From: Plasmodium malariae
Lineage: Eukaryota > Apicomplexa > Aconoidasida > Haemosporida > Plasmodiidae
Length of the DNA: 64,000 nt
Direction of reading: 5' to 3'
NCBI RefSeq assembly: GCF_900090045.1
Contig: NC_041781.1
Coordinates: forward strand, 1,906,001 to 1,970,000
The notes under the pieces are model-generated. The model was not told the DNA's origin. It searched no databases and worked only from the letters and a program-made list of their open reading frames with translations. Positions 24,684 to 38,091 of this stretch are shown one piece after another. Position 1 is the first letter of the stretch, and each line of letters opens with the position of its first letter. The position numbers were made by a program, and so were the translations under genes.

Positions 24684-25856
24684 ATTGCTCATGTTGCACT
24701 TTAAAACAAGTTTTTGATATCATTTATATGTAAAGGAGTAAATAAAAAACATCATATTAATTCGTTAATATTATCAGAAAAAAAAAAACAAATTTATTGA
24801 ATTACATATTTTAGTAAATAGTACTGTTATATTGTACGTTATGTGAATATTATACTATAATATATTTTCCTTATGTAAATTTTTTTTTTTTAAATTAATC
24901 ATTTCTAAGGTAATATTTATTTATTAATTTTACTTTGAATTTCTTAATGTTTTGTTGTTTTTTTCTCGTTAGGTGTTTGCTTCTTTTTTTTTTTTTTTAA
25001 TTTTATTAATATTACTTTGATAGTATATATTTTTTATTAAAAAATAATAAATTAATTATGCATAAGGATTTTTAAAATGATCTTTTAGAAATAATAACAT
25101 AAATTATACTTTTTAATTTATTATTTCAAATATTATTATTCAAATATAATATATTTGTTTTTTTGTTGGCGTAAAAAATATTTTTTTATTATACGATATG
25201 TTATAACATAAAAATTTGAATTTTTTAAATATATAATAAATTATGGAGAAAGAATATTTTATAATTAATGTAATATAAAAAGTTTCAATATTACTTTTTT
25301 CATTGTTTATTATTAATACTATTATACTGTTATAATTGTTGATATTTTTTAATAATAATAACCATTGTTTCTAAAAAATGTTTACAAAATTTGGAATATT
25401 AATAATCAAACATTATTCAATTTAGTAATAATTTTCCTAAATATGTCAAAAAAAGTATTCTCTATAATCTATATTTAGAATAAATTCCATATTTAGTAAT
25501 GTAAAAAAAAAAAAAATTTTCTTTTTTTTTTGAATGACTAATGGAAAAATTATCTAATTACAGTTACATATTAAAAAATAAAATTATATATTTTCAATAT
25601 TTATTAATAAAATAATGTTTATTCAATTAAAGATAGTTTTTTATATGTAGTTTTAAGATAGTAATTATACTATAATATTTTTAATGTTATTTTTCTTTGT
25701 AGATATTATAAAATGCTTCAAATTTATATCATCAAATTCTTACGTAACAATAATAAAATCATATTTAAATAAATAGAGAATTCTTTATCATTAGGAGTAT
25801 ATGATATTAATGTTAAAATTTTAATTAATGAATATATACAATATTGAAATTATACG

Positions 25857-26707
25857 ATGGAACAAAAGGTTATGTTATTTTTTTTTTTTAAAATTCTTAT
25901 GTTTACCTTTTTAGTTTGGATATGTCTTATTATCCATGATGTGGTATGATAATATCATTTTAGGATATTGATATTATTCATATATACTGTTTTATTTTTG
26001 TTAATGCTCTATTTTTAGCTGGATACTTTTCATTATTTTAAGTAGGAAATATTTACTTTTTTTTTCAGAGTGTCTTTAACAAATCCGTGTATGAGAACTA
26101 CAAATTTGATAGAAAATTATATGAAAAATCTTGTCGATTGCTTGCAAAAAATAAACAGAAAAAATGTACATATATTAAGTGGATAAAGGAGGAAATACCG
26201 AATAAAATAGAGTGCAAAAAAAAAAATTTATATAATAATAAAAAAGAAGCCATAAATAAAAATAAACAGTCCAAAGAATATTCATTAAAAAATGCAGGGT
26301 TCCATGAACAATATAGAATAGATAAAAATGTTGTACGTACAGGTGGAAATTTATGTTTCAAAAAAAGTAATTTCGATAAGATATATTATAAAAATAAAGT
26401 TAGGGATACTGCAAATGCTGATTTTAAATATTTAAGAAAATGTATGAAAAAAAAAGTACTTGATATTTGTACTTTATCTGGCTTCTATATACTACTTGGA
26501 ATATTACTGCTTGTTTTAGGAAAATGTAAATATATAAGAAATATAATAGTACTTAAAAAGTTAAATTTATTAACAGTATTATTAGTGATATTCATGTTTG
26601 TAGTTATTCTAAGTATGTTTTATTTTTACAGAAAATTTCAAAAATATGAGAAGTTAACATGTGTAAAAAGTGACATATATAATACGGCATATCCTTCTTT
26701 ACGTTAA
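25857..26707 (+). CDS. Divergent fam-l/fam-m-related exported protein (two exons)
   Basis: Exons 25857-25943 and 26069-26707 (donor GTATGA, acceptor TTTCAG, phase 0) predict 241 residues, the shortest intact member here. Exon 1 is a standard 29-residue hydrophobic segment starting MEQKVM. The N-half of exon 2 resembles fam-l: RLLAK at residues 52-56, then IKEEIPN and a Lys/Asn-rich stretch. The C-half differs: it has DKIYYKNKVRDTANADFKY and KCMKKKVLDIC before the first membrane segment (about 159-180), a loop of only about 14 residues, a second membrane segment (about 195-216) and a non-basic tail ending NTAYPSLR. The C-half reminds me of Plasmodium exported proteins annotated with unknown function, so the gene could be a mosaic or a distinct subfamily. 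Flanks of several kilobases hold no other gene. Function unknown. Confidence 0.78.
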
Positions 26708-29700
26708 GTAGTCCTTTATAAAAATTAATATATATAATTTCCCGTTTGATATATATAAATAATATGCACAAATTTTATTTGCTTATATTTAAAAATATCT
26801 CTTCTCTCTACTAATCTTTTTGATCTGCAATAAAAAAAGTAAACGCTACTATTTTTTTGGTTAATTTGAATGTTACAAATCTTTTTTCGTTGTATTTTAA
26901 ACTATTTTTTATCTTTAATAAAATGTTGTGGTTTTCATATACATTTCTACATATAACTATATTTTTATGCAAAATATTTTATGTGCTTTAAAATTAATAT
27001 AGAAAATCAAAATTTAAACTATTTTATTGACGTGATGTATTTATTTAAATTTTTTACTGCAAAAAAAATTATTAATAATTGTTTATCTTGTACAACTCTA
27101 ACATGATTGTTTGATCATATAATTAGAAAAATGTATTATTTGTTATAAATTAAAAGTAAATGGGTATTTAGAATAATATCAAAAATTAAGAAGAATGAAT
27201 GCAGTTGTATAGATATATATTTTATTTTGTTTAAACATAAAGAACTAATTAATTATGGGTTACACAAATTTATTATCTTATATTTAAATTGACATATTAT
27301 AAATATACATTAGATAAGCTAAAAATAAATTTTAAGTAAGGAAAACAATGAGAATAAATTATATAACATGAATATTTTAAAATAATACATATAGTCATAA
27401 CTTTTTATTTTTTTTCTTTGATGTCTTTATATTATTATAAAATAGATTATTAAATTAGCATTTAAAATATTACCGAAGTTATAAAATTGTATAAATTATT
27501 TTTACAATATTAAATAGCAGTATATAAAAGATAACAACTTTTTCGATGTTTTTAAAAATATTATTTTTACATGTACTCTTATTGATTATAAATTTATTAA
27601 ATTTTACACATTATTTTATTTTTCAGTATAAAGTTAATATTAGTTTGTATTATAAAATAGAATATAGAATGTTACTTTTTTTTCTTTTTTTTAGCTGTTT
27701 TTGAATGAGTCCCATTACTAAAATATATATATAAGAAAGGAATAGAATCTTAGTAAATAAAATAGCTTGTTTTATTTATATTTTTTCTACGTGTTATGTA
27801 TATCTAATGAATAATACATTTTATGATGGTATAATTAACTTAACTTTTTTGTTTTTGGTGAATACTATATTGGATAAGTATATGAAAATTTGTATGACCT
27901 TTGAATTTGTTAAGCATTTTTTACCTTAGAAGCGTAATGATTTAAAATAAATGTCAATAAATAGTTATATTTGAATGAAAAATATGTTATTGTAAGAAAA
28001 CAAAAGATCTAATAAGAAATTTCACTCACTTTGATAGTTAATTAAAATACATAATATTGTGATTGTATATCTTAGTAGACATGTGCTTAAATATATCATA
28101 CATCAAAGATAATAGTAAATTTATAGTAAATATAATTGTAAAACCCTTAATTAATAAATCAATATGATAATAATATCTTCGCTGAAAAAATATATATTAA
28201 AGAATCATTTATTTTTAAACAAAATGAAAAAAAAGAAAGAGTCATATACCCCATGATTATATAAAATTAATGGCATCATTAATTAGTAGAAACATAAACG
28301 ATTATTATAACAGCCTTAATTAAATAAAATAGATATTATAAATGATATTATATTTAAAATACACCAAAATTATTAAGGAGTTGATCCAACTATATATATT
28401 GATTAATAAATATAAATATATGCAGTGAATTATTACGAAGATATATATATAATAATACTATTAACATATGATATTCCTATTTAAACAAAACAAATTATAT
28501 GTTTTACAAAAAAATGAATACTATTTATGGATGATATGTTGACTTACCTGAATATGTATAATGAATAAATTAATATTAATATAGATAATTTAATAAATAT
28601 ACCATTTCAAAAATAATTTAACAAAAAAGGAATACTCTTAAAAACGTCATACTAAATTTCCTACATGAGTATTTTCAAAATATTATTTAAATAGAAGGTT
28701 ATAAATTTATCAAATTTATATCATAAAGTAATCTTCATAATATTTAGTATTAACTATTAAGTTGTGGTGTTAAATTATTTATATAATTGAGAATATATAA
28801 TTTTTAACAAACTAAGAAGAATTCGAAGGTTCAGAACAGAAGAACATATTCCTAAAAACGTTTATAACTATATGTGTAAATGTATGTAATATATTTTTAA
28901 ATATATATGCTTATGAAGTCGTGAAATATATGAATAAATGTTTTATTTTTGGGAATTTTACCCAAGCAAAATATTAAATAGAGCATATATAAATTAATGA
29001 ATTTTTTTATATTTTTGCTTTTAATTATTTTTTGGAAGTATAATATGATTAAAAGAATTAGTAAGAATCTATTATTTATACACTTATAATATATTTAATA
29101 TATAATATTTTTATAATTATCTATTTCTTGTAATTGCAATGGACACCAAGAAATAAAAATATTGAAATACAAATATTTCTGAATTTTTAAGCAAATGCAC
29201 CCAAAAAAAAATATATTTTTTTTTATTTATAATAGTTGAATAAAGGTTATAATTTAATTTATTAATTTTGGTATTATTTATAAATTAACAAAAAAAAAAA
29301 AATATCAAGTTCTAATATTATTCATAATTTTCAAGAAAAAAATTAATATATCAAAAATATTGCTAAATATTATTGTGTAATATATTATATATTAAATTTC
29401 TGTAGATTTTAACTATTTTATTTATATTGTAAATTATTTTTTTATATTATAGTTTAGTGGACTATTATTTAAAATTGTCATAATTACTGAAAATCCATTT
29501 TTCCTTATCATGTTTTTATATATATTTTTTTAATTTTAGTGCTTCCATAGATTTTACAAATGTATATTATTTAAAGAAAAAAAAACGAAAAAAATATATA
29601 ATATAAATAACTGAATTCTAAGTTCCCATGAATACTTCTTTAATGATAATAAAAAAAAATATTTTTTTAAATTCTATAAAAATTATAACATTATACTTTT

Positions 29701-30491
29701 ATAAATTTGATACGAAATTCTAAAACCACTAAATTGTATTGTACTTTTTAAAATACAAATATTTCGTATGTGAATTGTATCTTAAAATCATACTTTTGGA
29801 AAAATAACTCATGGACATTTAGCATACATAAAGGAATGTATCACATGTTATTTTATTATTTATACAAAACAAAATATTTGTATTTTTTTTTTTTTTTTTT
29901 TGTGTCTTCGCCTCTATTATATGATATACAATAATTTATATTTTTTTAATTATAAAATAATGTTTAAAAAAAATAAAATGTACAAATAAACAATATTATT
30001 AAATGTATATTCATATAAAATTAAGAGGCTCTATTCCTTATGTATGGTGATTTATTTATTCTTAACTCATAATTGTTTTATTTTAACTATAAAGAAAAAT
30101 ATCTAGAAAATCATGAATTCATTATATTTTTTTTTTCTTTGAGATGTATTCATAAAAGAAATTCAGCATTGCTCTGTTTGTATCTTAACATATACATACA
30201 TTTTTAACATTTAATAATAAAATTAGTTCTACAAAAAATTATTTTAATTAATGTTTTATTTTTTAATAAATAAATTCATTGAAATATTAACTAAAATATG
30301 TTCAGCATTATTTTTTTTTCTGTACCTTGTATTTTTATTTTATTTGTGAAATTTATTTATTTTTAAAAAAACAAAACAGTACAGCAAGAGAAATATATGT
30401 ATACTTTTGTTAGAACTTTGTGTATATAGACTAAGTTATTTATATACTTGAAGATATTATAACATTAAATAATTCCAAAGTTAAATGAAAA
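26708..30491. other. Gene-poor intergenic region
   Basis: About 3.8 kb with no gene that I can support. From about 29.2 kb onward it resembles the upstream flank of the broken gene at 52624 (compare about 29325-29400 with about 52060-52190). A short open stretch near 28808-28889 rich in Arg/Glu has no splice or family support. Poly-T runs at 29883-29902 and poly-A tracts elsewhere. Confidence 0.4.
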
Positions 30492-31363
30492 ATGAAATCA
30501 TTTATTTTAGTTAAAACTCACAGATTTATTCATTTAATTTGGAGGTCTTATTTCAGTAATGTGGCATAATTATTATATAGCAGAATTTTTTTTTACTTTT
30601 TGCTGCTTCATATTGTATATACTTACAACAGAAAATTTTCTTTAAGTACAGATAAATATAAACCATTAAAAAAAATAAAAATTTTTAACTTTGTTTGTAG
30701 TATGAATCGGGTAAAAATTTAGGTATAATAATATGTGAACAGATAACACTATATTCAAGAAATTATAGATTATTATTAGAACTTGAGAATGGAAAAATAA
30801 ATGCAAAATTAACTTATAATTTATTTAGAAAAGAGTATAATAAGTTAGAAAATGAAGAGAATAATTTTGAAATAAAATATTGCTGTGATAATGATGAATA
30901 GGAATACAATGTAAAAGGTAAAAATAAAAATAGTTCAGTAATTGGTGAAAAAAAATTAGTTAAGAAATGCACACCAGTTTTAAGTAAACCTTTTACATAA
31001 ATAGATAATTTCTTTGAAAAAATATTATCTAAGACATTTAGAACTGTATACATATATAGGAAATCTACAGATCTTTCTCAGAAAAAATGTTTAAAACATT
31101 CAGCATTTAGGAGTACCACTTTAATCTTTGTTCTTCCAGGAATATTTTTTTTTACAGTATTTTTATTACTTCTGTTAGTATTTCGTCCATTAAATGTATT
31201 AATATTTGATAAAAATGAAAATAATTTTTATATTTTTATTATTAGATATAATATCCAAGCATTTTTATAATTGTTATTTATATTGAGTATCTCCATGTTA
31301 ATTTATGTACTAATAAAATTTATAAAATATGTAATAAAAGTTAGAGATGAAAATGATAAGTAG
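30492..31363 (+). pseudogene. Broken exported-protein gene of a second family, three nonsense codons
   Basis: Exon 1 (30492-30563) reads MKSFILVKTHRFIHLIW and on to 24 codons. The expected donor position has GC instead of GT (GCATAA). Exon 2 runs 30701-31363 after TTTGTAG in one unbroken reading frame of 221 codons except for three in-frame stops: TAG at 30899, TAA at 30998 and TAA at 31268. Visible parts are an RLLLE motif (a canonical-type RxLxE, unlike the fam-l copies), a Lys/Asn-rich middle, IDNFFEKILSKTFRTVY before a membrane segment, and a last membrane segment with a basic tail. Paralogous copies lie at 33173 and 52624. Family: Plasmodium exported protein of unknown function, not fam-l. 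With no frameshift, decay looks recent. Confidence 0.72.
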
Positions 31364-33172
31364 TTATAATGAATACGTTGCTTTCAGAAACTTTTTTTCA
31401 TGTCGATACTGAAGATATACTTTTCTTTTAATGATATTATATACTAACCTTTTTTTTTTTTGTTATATATATATATATATAAATTTATAGTACAAACTAG
31501 ATAATGTACATTTTTACATAAATATAAAACAATAGAATATATAAATGATAAATATTTATAAAAGTTCAAGTGCTTCCACATTATTTCTGAGATAATTTAA
31601 TTCTTTTATTTTGTATATATAAACATGTAATAAAAAAAAAAATACATTATATTTTTATGTTCTCTAGAGTGATATGTATTTTTTAATATATTAAAAATTA
31701 CTATAATTTTTTCTTCTTTTGAATTAGTTATTTTTATAAGTGTTATTTTATTAAATATATTACTATAAGTTCAATTTTTTATAATCAAAATAATGTATTT
31801 AATATATAATATTTTTATAGTTATGGCAATTTACTATGAACAACAGATGAAAATGAATAAAAATATTTGTTTGTTAATTGTTCTTCTTTTATATATATAT
31901 TTAATAAAATAAGTATTTTGTTTAGCTTGAGTTAGTTGAATAAATGCTTTAATTTAATATATGAATTCGTGGACTATTTATTTATTGAACTATAAGTAAT
32001 TGATGCATAGATTACTCTATGAAAAAATTCAAAGGAAAAATGATTAATTCTAAGATCTCGAAAAATTTTATTATATATTTTGATTTGTATAGTATCCTTT
32101 AACAATGCATAAGGATATTATGTTTTCTTTACTTTATTTAATGAAAAATTACTTTATATTGGAATTTTTTTTTATGTTCTAATAGCTAAAAATATTTTTA
32201 TCATTATATTTACTTTTAGATTTTTCGTTTCTTTTATTATGTTTAATATTAGTATTTCTATATAACTTATAAATTTGTAATTTGTTAACAAGAAATAAAA
32301 ATTTATATGTATAAGTGAATTCTTAAATATAGTATATTCTTTTTTAGTAATAATATAAATATATATTTTTTAAAATTATATAAAAATTAAAATGTAATAT
32401 TTAGTGTAATATGTTGCAATTATATAAAACTGATAATTTGGTATTTACTTTTTAAAATACAAAATTTTGTACGTTATTTAGATCCTTTAATGAAATTTAT
32501 ACAATGAAATTCTATGAATGTTCTAAAAATTCAAGTATATATTTGATGCAACTTTATAATTTTTACAATAAAAATAATTAATTTTTTTTTTTTTTTTTCT
32601 AGCTTATTAAAGCAATCATGTTCTATATAATAATTTACATTTTTTTAAGAACTGAACAAATCTATTTTTATTAATAAGAATTACAGACGTACTTTAATTG
32701 ATATATTTCTAATATATACTGATTTATCCATATTTATCACAGATTTTTTATATTTTAAAAATAAGAAAAACATTTTAAGAATAAGGGAGCCTTTTTTTTT
32801 TTATATCCTAAAGATTATTAATAGAATACATTCAGATATGTTCTTCTAGACAAAAAAGAATTATTTATACGCATATTTGTAGATTTATTAAAAAGATTAG
32901 TTGTACAAATGCTACTTTAATTGAAGTTTTTTTATAAATTAATTCATTCGAAATATTTAGTAAAGCATTTATAACATTGTATTTTCTCTTATATTGTCCA
33001 TGTTTGTGTTTTAGTTAAAAAATATAAAACTATTTAAAAAAAAGTTATATAATAAAAATAACAAATGAAGAAAGGGTATTTGCATCATTATTTATCGAAT
33101 ATAGAGCCTATTTTTTTTATATGAATATATGTATTATAACATTAAATAATGCAAAAAAGAAGGGGAATACTT
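31364..33172. other. Intergenic region
   Basis: No gene seen. The stretch GATACTGAAGATATACTTTT near 31401 recurs after the two related broken genes (ACTATTGAAGATATGCTTTA near 34092, and a similar one near 53545), marking shared 3' flank. An (AT)n run lies near 31466-31480. Confidence 0.45.
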
Positions 33173-35600
33173 AAATATTTCATTTTATTTAAAACTATAA
33201 TATATCATTTTTAATTTCATTTATATATGTATTAATAATTTGGTATATCTATTACATCTCAGATAATTAGCTTTATATTGTTAATATATCATATTATGTA
33301 TGTATATATATATATATATATAATTAAGAGAAAATTTTCTTTAGGTGTAAATAAATATATCACTATATATAGAATACGAATATTTCTTTCTCTCTACAGT
33401 GTAATTTTAATAAATATTTATACCCTAGAAACAGTGAAAATATCTCATTAAATTCAAAAAATTATAGAATATTATCAGAAGTTGATAATAAAACAATAAG
33501 TTTTTGATTCAAATATAAATTATATGCTAGCGAAAATGATGATTTAGAAATAAGGAATACTTTGATGAATCAAATTAAGATGGAAAAAGTGTATTATAAA
33601 AAAATATAATTCAAAATTTGCAGCCGGAGCATTGGTTAAGAAATGTATATTTGTTATATGTAAATCATATACAGAAATAGATAATTTTTTTGAAATATTA
33701 TTATATAGGGTATTTTGTGCTATATTTAAACATAGAAAATGTTCAGATCCTGAGAAGAAAGGAAGTTTAAAATACACTGTATTTACAAAGACAGTTTTGA
33801 TATTCGCTCTACCAGTAATACTTTTTTTATTAGGATATCCAATGTATATATTAGATCAATTTTTCCCAAGTACTTAACAATATCTTATACAATATGAGAA
33901 TATAGACAGTTTGTTATATTATATATGTCAAAATGGAAAGTTCATTTCATTAGCATTGGCTATTTTAAGTGTATCATTGGTTATATATACAATGGTAAAA
34001 TTCTTGGAATATGTAATTAAATTAAGAAAAAATGAATTTAAAGCTTCGTTAAAATGAATACAATGCTTCAAGAAAAAATGCTTTTCATTTAACTATTGAA
34101 GATATGCTTTATGATTAAGAATATTATATGCTTAAAAAAGTCTATTCTTTTACTCCTAAAACTATTATGATTCAATCTAGATAATATAAAAATATATATT
34201 TATAGACAGGAGTAAGAAACAAAAAATATATTTATATAATAAATATTTATGTTAATTTTTTTGTTTTTATATTTTTGTTCATCTTATAATTTGTTTCTGT
34301 AAGGTAATTTAATACTCCGATTTATCATACATATACAAATACATAAATATATTATTCTTCATAAAAATGTGAAACTAAATTTCTCAATATTCACAATATA
34401 ATGTTTTTTATATAAAAAATTATATTTGTAGAAGTTATATGTAAATATTTATTATAATGAAGGCATATTTAATTTAACATATAAAATTTCAGATGCTCCA
34501 ATTTCACTTATGTAATGAGGCAAGTTACATTTTTAACGGTCATGAATTTTATGATTTTTTTTATTGCTCTATGTGATTATTTGATGAAGTTTTACATTCT
34601 ATTTATTATGTTTTACTTTTAATTTAAATGTATAACGTAGTTTTTCATTTAATAAAACTAAAAGCATTTTTTTTTGTTCAACCCCATTTCATAATTAAAT
34701 TGAAACTAAACAAATAAACTTTATTAGAGGTATTATTATAAGAAATGTATATTAAAAATCTTTTTTTATATAAGCACATATTTATTAGTTCTTCAGTTTT
34801 TTTGGATATTGTATGTATGAAATTACAAATATATTTTATTATATAATTACTTTTAAGAATTAACTACGAATAGTGCATTACAAACTTCAAAATTCGTGAA
34901 ACTTTATAATTAAGTAAAGACATTAAAACTCATTCATCATTTTATTAACTTAGGTAATTGTTGTATATAAAACTTCTTTATAAATATTACTTAGATATAT
35001 ATGAGAAAAGAAAATTATAGATATCTGTTTTTGAACATATATTGTGAATATAATATTGAATTAATGCTAGTTTGTTATTAGATCGTATTAAATAACAAAT
35101 ACACATATTTTTATGTATAAAGAAATAACTATCTTAATAAAAATAAATAATATATTATTAATGATATTTATTTAACTATTAAATAAAATGAAAATATGTT
35201 TTTATTATAAATCCATTTTTTTTGTATCATAATTATATATAGATTATTATTTATATATTTGTGTTACTTGATATTTTTGCTATGTACATTCGATTGCCTT
35301 TTCAGTAGGAAGATTTTATGTGCAAAAAGTTGTAGAATTTATATTAATAACCAAATATGTTCTTGAAATATGTAATCCACCTATTTATAATAATATAATA
35401 TTAATTGAAAGAAAATCCATCTTATACATATATATGCTAGTTCGTATAAAGGTTATTGTCCATTTATTAGTGTTGTAAGGGATAATATACATTCATTATA
35501 TTATTAATCAATTGTTCCAAATTTTATAATAAAACAAAAATATAATACATAGTTTTTTGTTGATTTTATAAGTTTACTACTCTATTAAATGAAAATTTTT
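33100..35600. repeat. Segmental duplicate C1 (pairs with about 52.1-54.95 kb; related to about 29.2-32 kb)
   Basis: A unit holding a broken second-family gene plus its 3' flank. Shared landmarks with the right-hand copy are the conserved gene end, the GAAGATATGCTTTA box, TAATGAGGCAAGTTACATTTTTAA (34515) against a similar stretch near 53949, and AGAAAATCCAT about 1.3 kb beyond the gene. Alignment by eye; edges uncertain. Confidence 0.55.
33173..34057 (+). pseudogene. Broken exported-protein gene of the second family, start codon lost
   Basis: Exon 2 begins at 33400 after TCTCTACAG with CNFNKYLYPRN and carries RILSE, a canonical-type RxLxE motif. TGA at 33505 and TAA at 33607 interrupt it. A one-base frame change then leads into an open stretch from about 33632 that includes KSYTEIDNFFEILLYRVF and a membrane segment, stops at 33877, and resumes in frame to a last membrane segment ending at 34057. 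A likely exon 1 remnant at about 33173-33245 resembles the 30492 copy but lacks an ATG and has stops. The left end is therefore approximate. Tandem, same-strand neighbour of the copy at 30492; both look derived from one duplicated unit. Confidence 0.68.
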
Positions 35601-37136
35601 TAAAAGTATTATTCTATAAATTTAATCTGAACCCTAAATTAAAACTAATATTTTATTTATTAATCATTCTTATATAAAACTGAAATAATATTTCTTATCT
35701 TATGAAAAATATAAAAAATTTCATTTTTATGCAAAAATATACTTGGACTTAAATATCTTCAGATAAATTTTTGGAAACGTGGGCACAAAAATATTGAATA
35801 ACATTGTTAATAAATATTTTAATGTTTTTTAATTTTGATTTTCTTAGTTAATATTAAAAATATGTTTTATAAAATTATATTCATTTATGCAAATTGTAAA
35901 TATATGTATTTAAAAGTTTGGATATATGTTAATATTATTTGGTAAAAAATGTTCAAAATTTATTTTAACAATTATTATTTATAGTAGGTATATACGTACG
36001 AAATTATTAATTTATTTATTATAATGTTTTACCAATAAATGAAACAATAGTAACATATATTATTACTATTTTTAAGTAATTACTGATTTTTCTCTACTTT
36101 AAATAAGTTACTTAAAAATATATAATTAAATATATTCATATCAAAAAAGGATATCATGCTTATTCATATTAGAAATGATGAACGTGTTATGGAAATTTTA
36201 TTACCTTGATGTTGGTACATTTTAGACAAGAATAAATATATATTTTTACTATATTAATATTTCTTATAAAAATTCATATTTAATTAAAAAATAGAGATTT
36301 AATAAAAGATTTTAAACGTATTTCATTTAAAAATAATAGTGAAAATTAAAATTATAAATTATAATTTTTTAAAATTTATATACGAAAATAAATTATAATA
36401 ATTTATGTACCTTTTAAATATTTATTTTTCCATAAACTATTTATGATTTCATAAATTTTATATTTTAAATATATTATATACCATAAAAAAATTCGTATAT
36501 TTAATTAGTACTTAATGATTTAGTTATAATTAGTATATCGTAAAACGGTGTTTTTTTGATTTACTATTACAAAAATTATATTTTTATTATATTTAATATG
36601 GTTTAGCGATAATAACATGTTTTTCAAAATTGAAATGTTCATAAAATTAGAAATTTTAATAGGAGTACATTATTAAAATTAGCAGTTATTCTCTCAATAT
36701 ATATGACAATTATGTATATTTTCTACCTTCTATATTCCATAAAAAGTCAATATGTAGGAATATTAGGAAAATGCTTATATATTTTTTCTATTTTATCTTG
36801 AAAATAATTAATAAAGAATTATATAATTACCGTTCTGTTTTAAATAATTTTTATATAAATAGAGAATGTTCATTAACGAATACAACTTATAATACTTTAA
36901 TTAAGTTTTTTTTTTTATAAATAATTTTAAGATAAAAATATTATAGTTTATTTTTGTGATTATTTTATTATGTCTATGTTATAAAAAAAATTGTAGCTAC
37001 ATACTTTATATTATGGTTTTACAGAAAAATATACAAAAAATTAAATAAATAATAATATCTTTTATTATTCATTGAATATCGTATTATTGTTAATTTTATC
37101 CTTTGTAAGTATATTACTGTTTTAAATTTCTATATA
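34058..37136. other. Intergenic region
   Basis: No gene seen. The part to about 35.6 kb resembles about 53.5-54.95 kb: GAAAGAAAATCCATCTTATAC near 35406 against AAAGAAAATCCATTCTATACC near 54864. A TTCTATATTCC element near 36728 lies about 409 bases upstream of the broken fam-l start. Confidence 0.45.
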
Positions 37137-38091
37137 ATGCAACAAAAAATTAAGTCAATGTTATTTATTAAAGTTTCTACGTTTATTCTTTTATGTTGGA
37201 TATATCATTTTTACTATAATGTTATATAACATTATTTAAGGATATTCGTGTTAATTATATTTTTCGTGTTTTATTTTTTTTAGTGTATTTTTTTAGTGTA
37301 TTTTTTTAGTGTGAAATTATTTATTTTATTAAATGATAAATTTTTTTTTTCACTTTTTATAGTACGCATAACAAACCTTTAATTGAATACTACAATAGTA
37401 GTAGAAAATTATATACAAGAAATTATCTTTTACTAGTAAAGTATAATCAGGATAAGGATTCAGGTATTTCATATTTAAAAGAAGAGATATAAAATGGAAT
37501 AAACGATAAAAGGGATATATTTAGTTATGAAATCTGTGTAACAGAAAAATAGAAATAATCAATTGAAAGTTCGCCAAAAAATGTAAGAGGCCATTAAAAA
37601 AATATGAAAAATAAATTTTGTATATTTAAAAAAATATATATTCCCATTTAGAAAAAAAAATATTCAAAGATCTGGATTATAAAGATTTTCTTACAAGCCA
37701 CAAGACAATCAGTGTTAGGATTTAAAAAAAAATAATACGTAAAAAATACATATTACGATATTCCTTACCTATTTTATTTTTAGTATTAGTAACAGTAGTA
37801 CCAATGTTACATTTATAATTAATATAATTTCTTTCTGAAGCTGTTTGCTGTGCTTATTTTGGATTGGAGTTCTCGTCATTGTTGAAGAAGGTAAAAGAGT
37901 TTAGCATGCCAGGGTTAGATACATTATGAATGGAGTTGTCATCATTGATAAAGTAATCATTATCAAATATAATTAATTCTTTAATATGTGGAGTACCATT
38001 TTTTATATTAGTTTTCATATTTATATGGGTAATTACTTATTTCCATAGAAGTGCTGAAAAGTACGAAAAAATTAACTTCAGAATAAGGTAA
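37137..38091 (+). pseudogene. Broken fam-l gene with lost splice donor
   Basis: Exon 1 (37137-37223) is a complete 29-codon hydrophobic segment starting MQQKIKS, but the donor dinucleotide is AT, not GT (ATATAA where intact copies have GTATGA or GTATAA). Exon 2 after TTTTTATAG near 37363 needs a one-base adjustment to enter the fam-l frame (NKPLIEYYNSSRKLYTRNY). It then has an in-frame TAA after KEEI and further stops. Later parts show FKDLDYKDFL-like sequence, a first membrane segment with shifted frame, and an open C-terminus with the second membrane segment ending at 38091. At the export-motif position Arg is replaced by Leu (LLLVK). The multiple breaks make it an old relic. Confidence 0.78.

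Larger units (their letters stand above)
19264..25856. other. Long gene-poor region between divergent genes
   Basis: About 6.6 kb between a - strand broken gene and a + strand gene, so it should hold two divergent promoters. No intact gene seen. Two coding-like traces are listed separately: a possible small spliced fragment near 21415-21601 and a relic near 23178-23425. The motif TCTATAATCTATA at 25461-25473 lies 396 bases before the next start codon. Many poly-A/T tracts and one perfect 18-base palindrome at 24666-24683. Confidence 0.45.

Noticed and set aside
28808..28889. Short Arg/Glu-rich open stretch
   Set aside because: Twenty-seven codons without splice sites, start or paralog; insufficient support.
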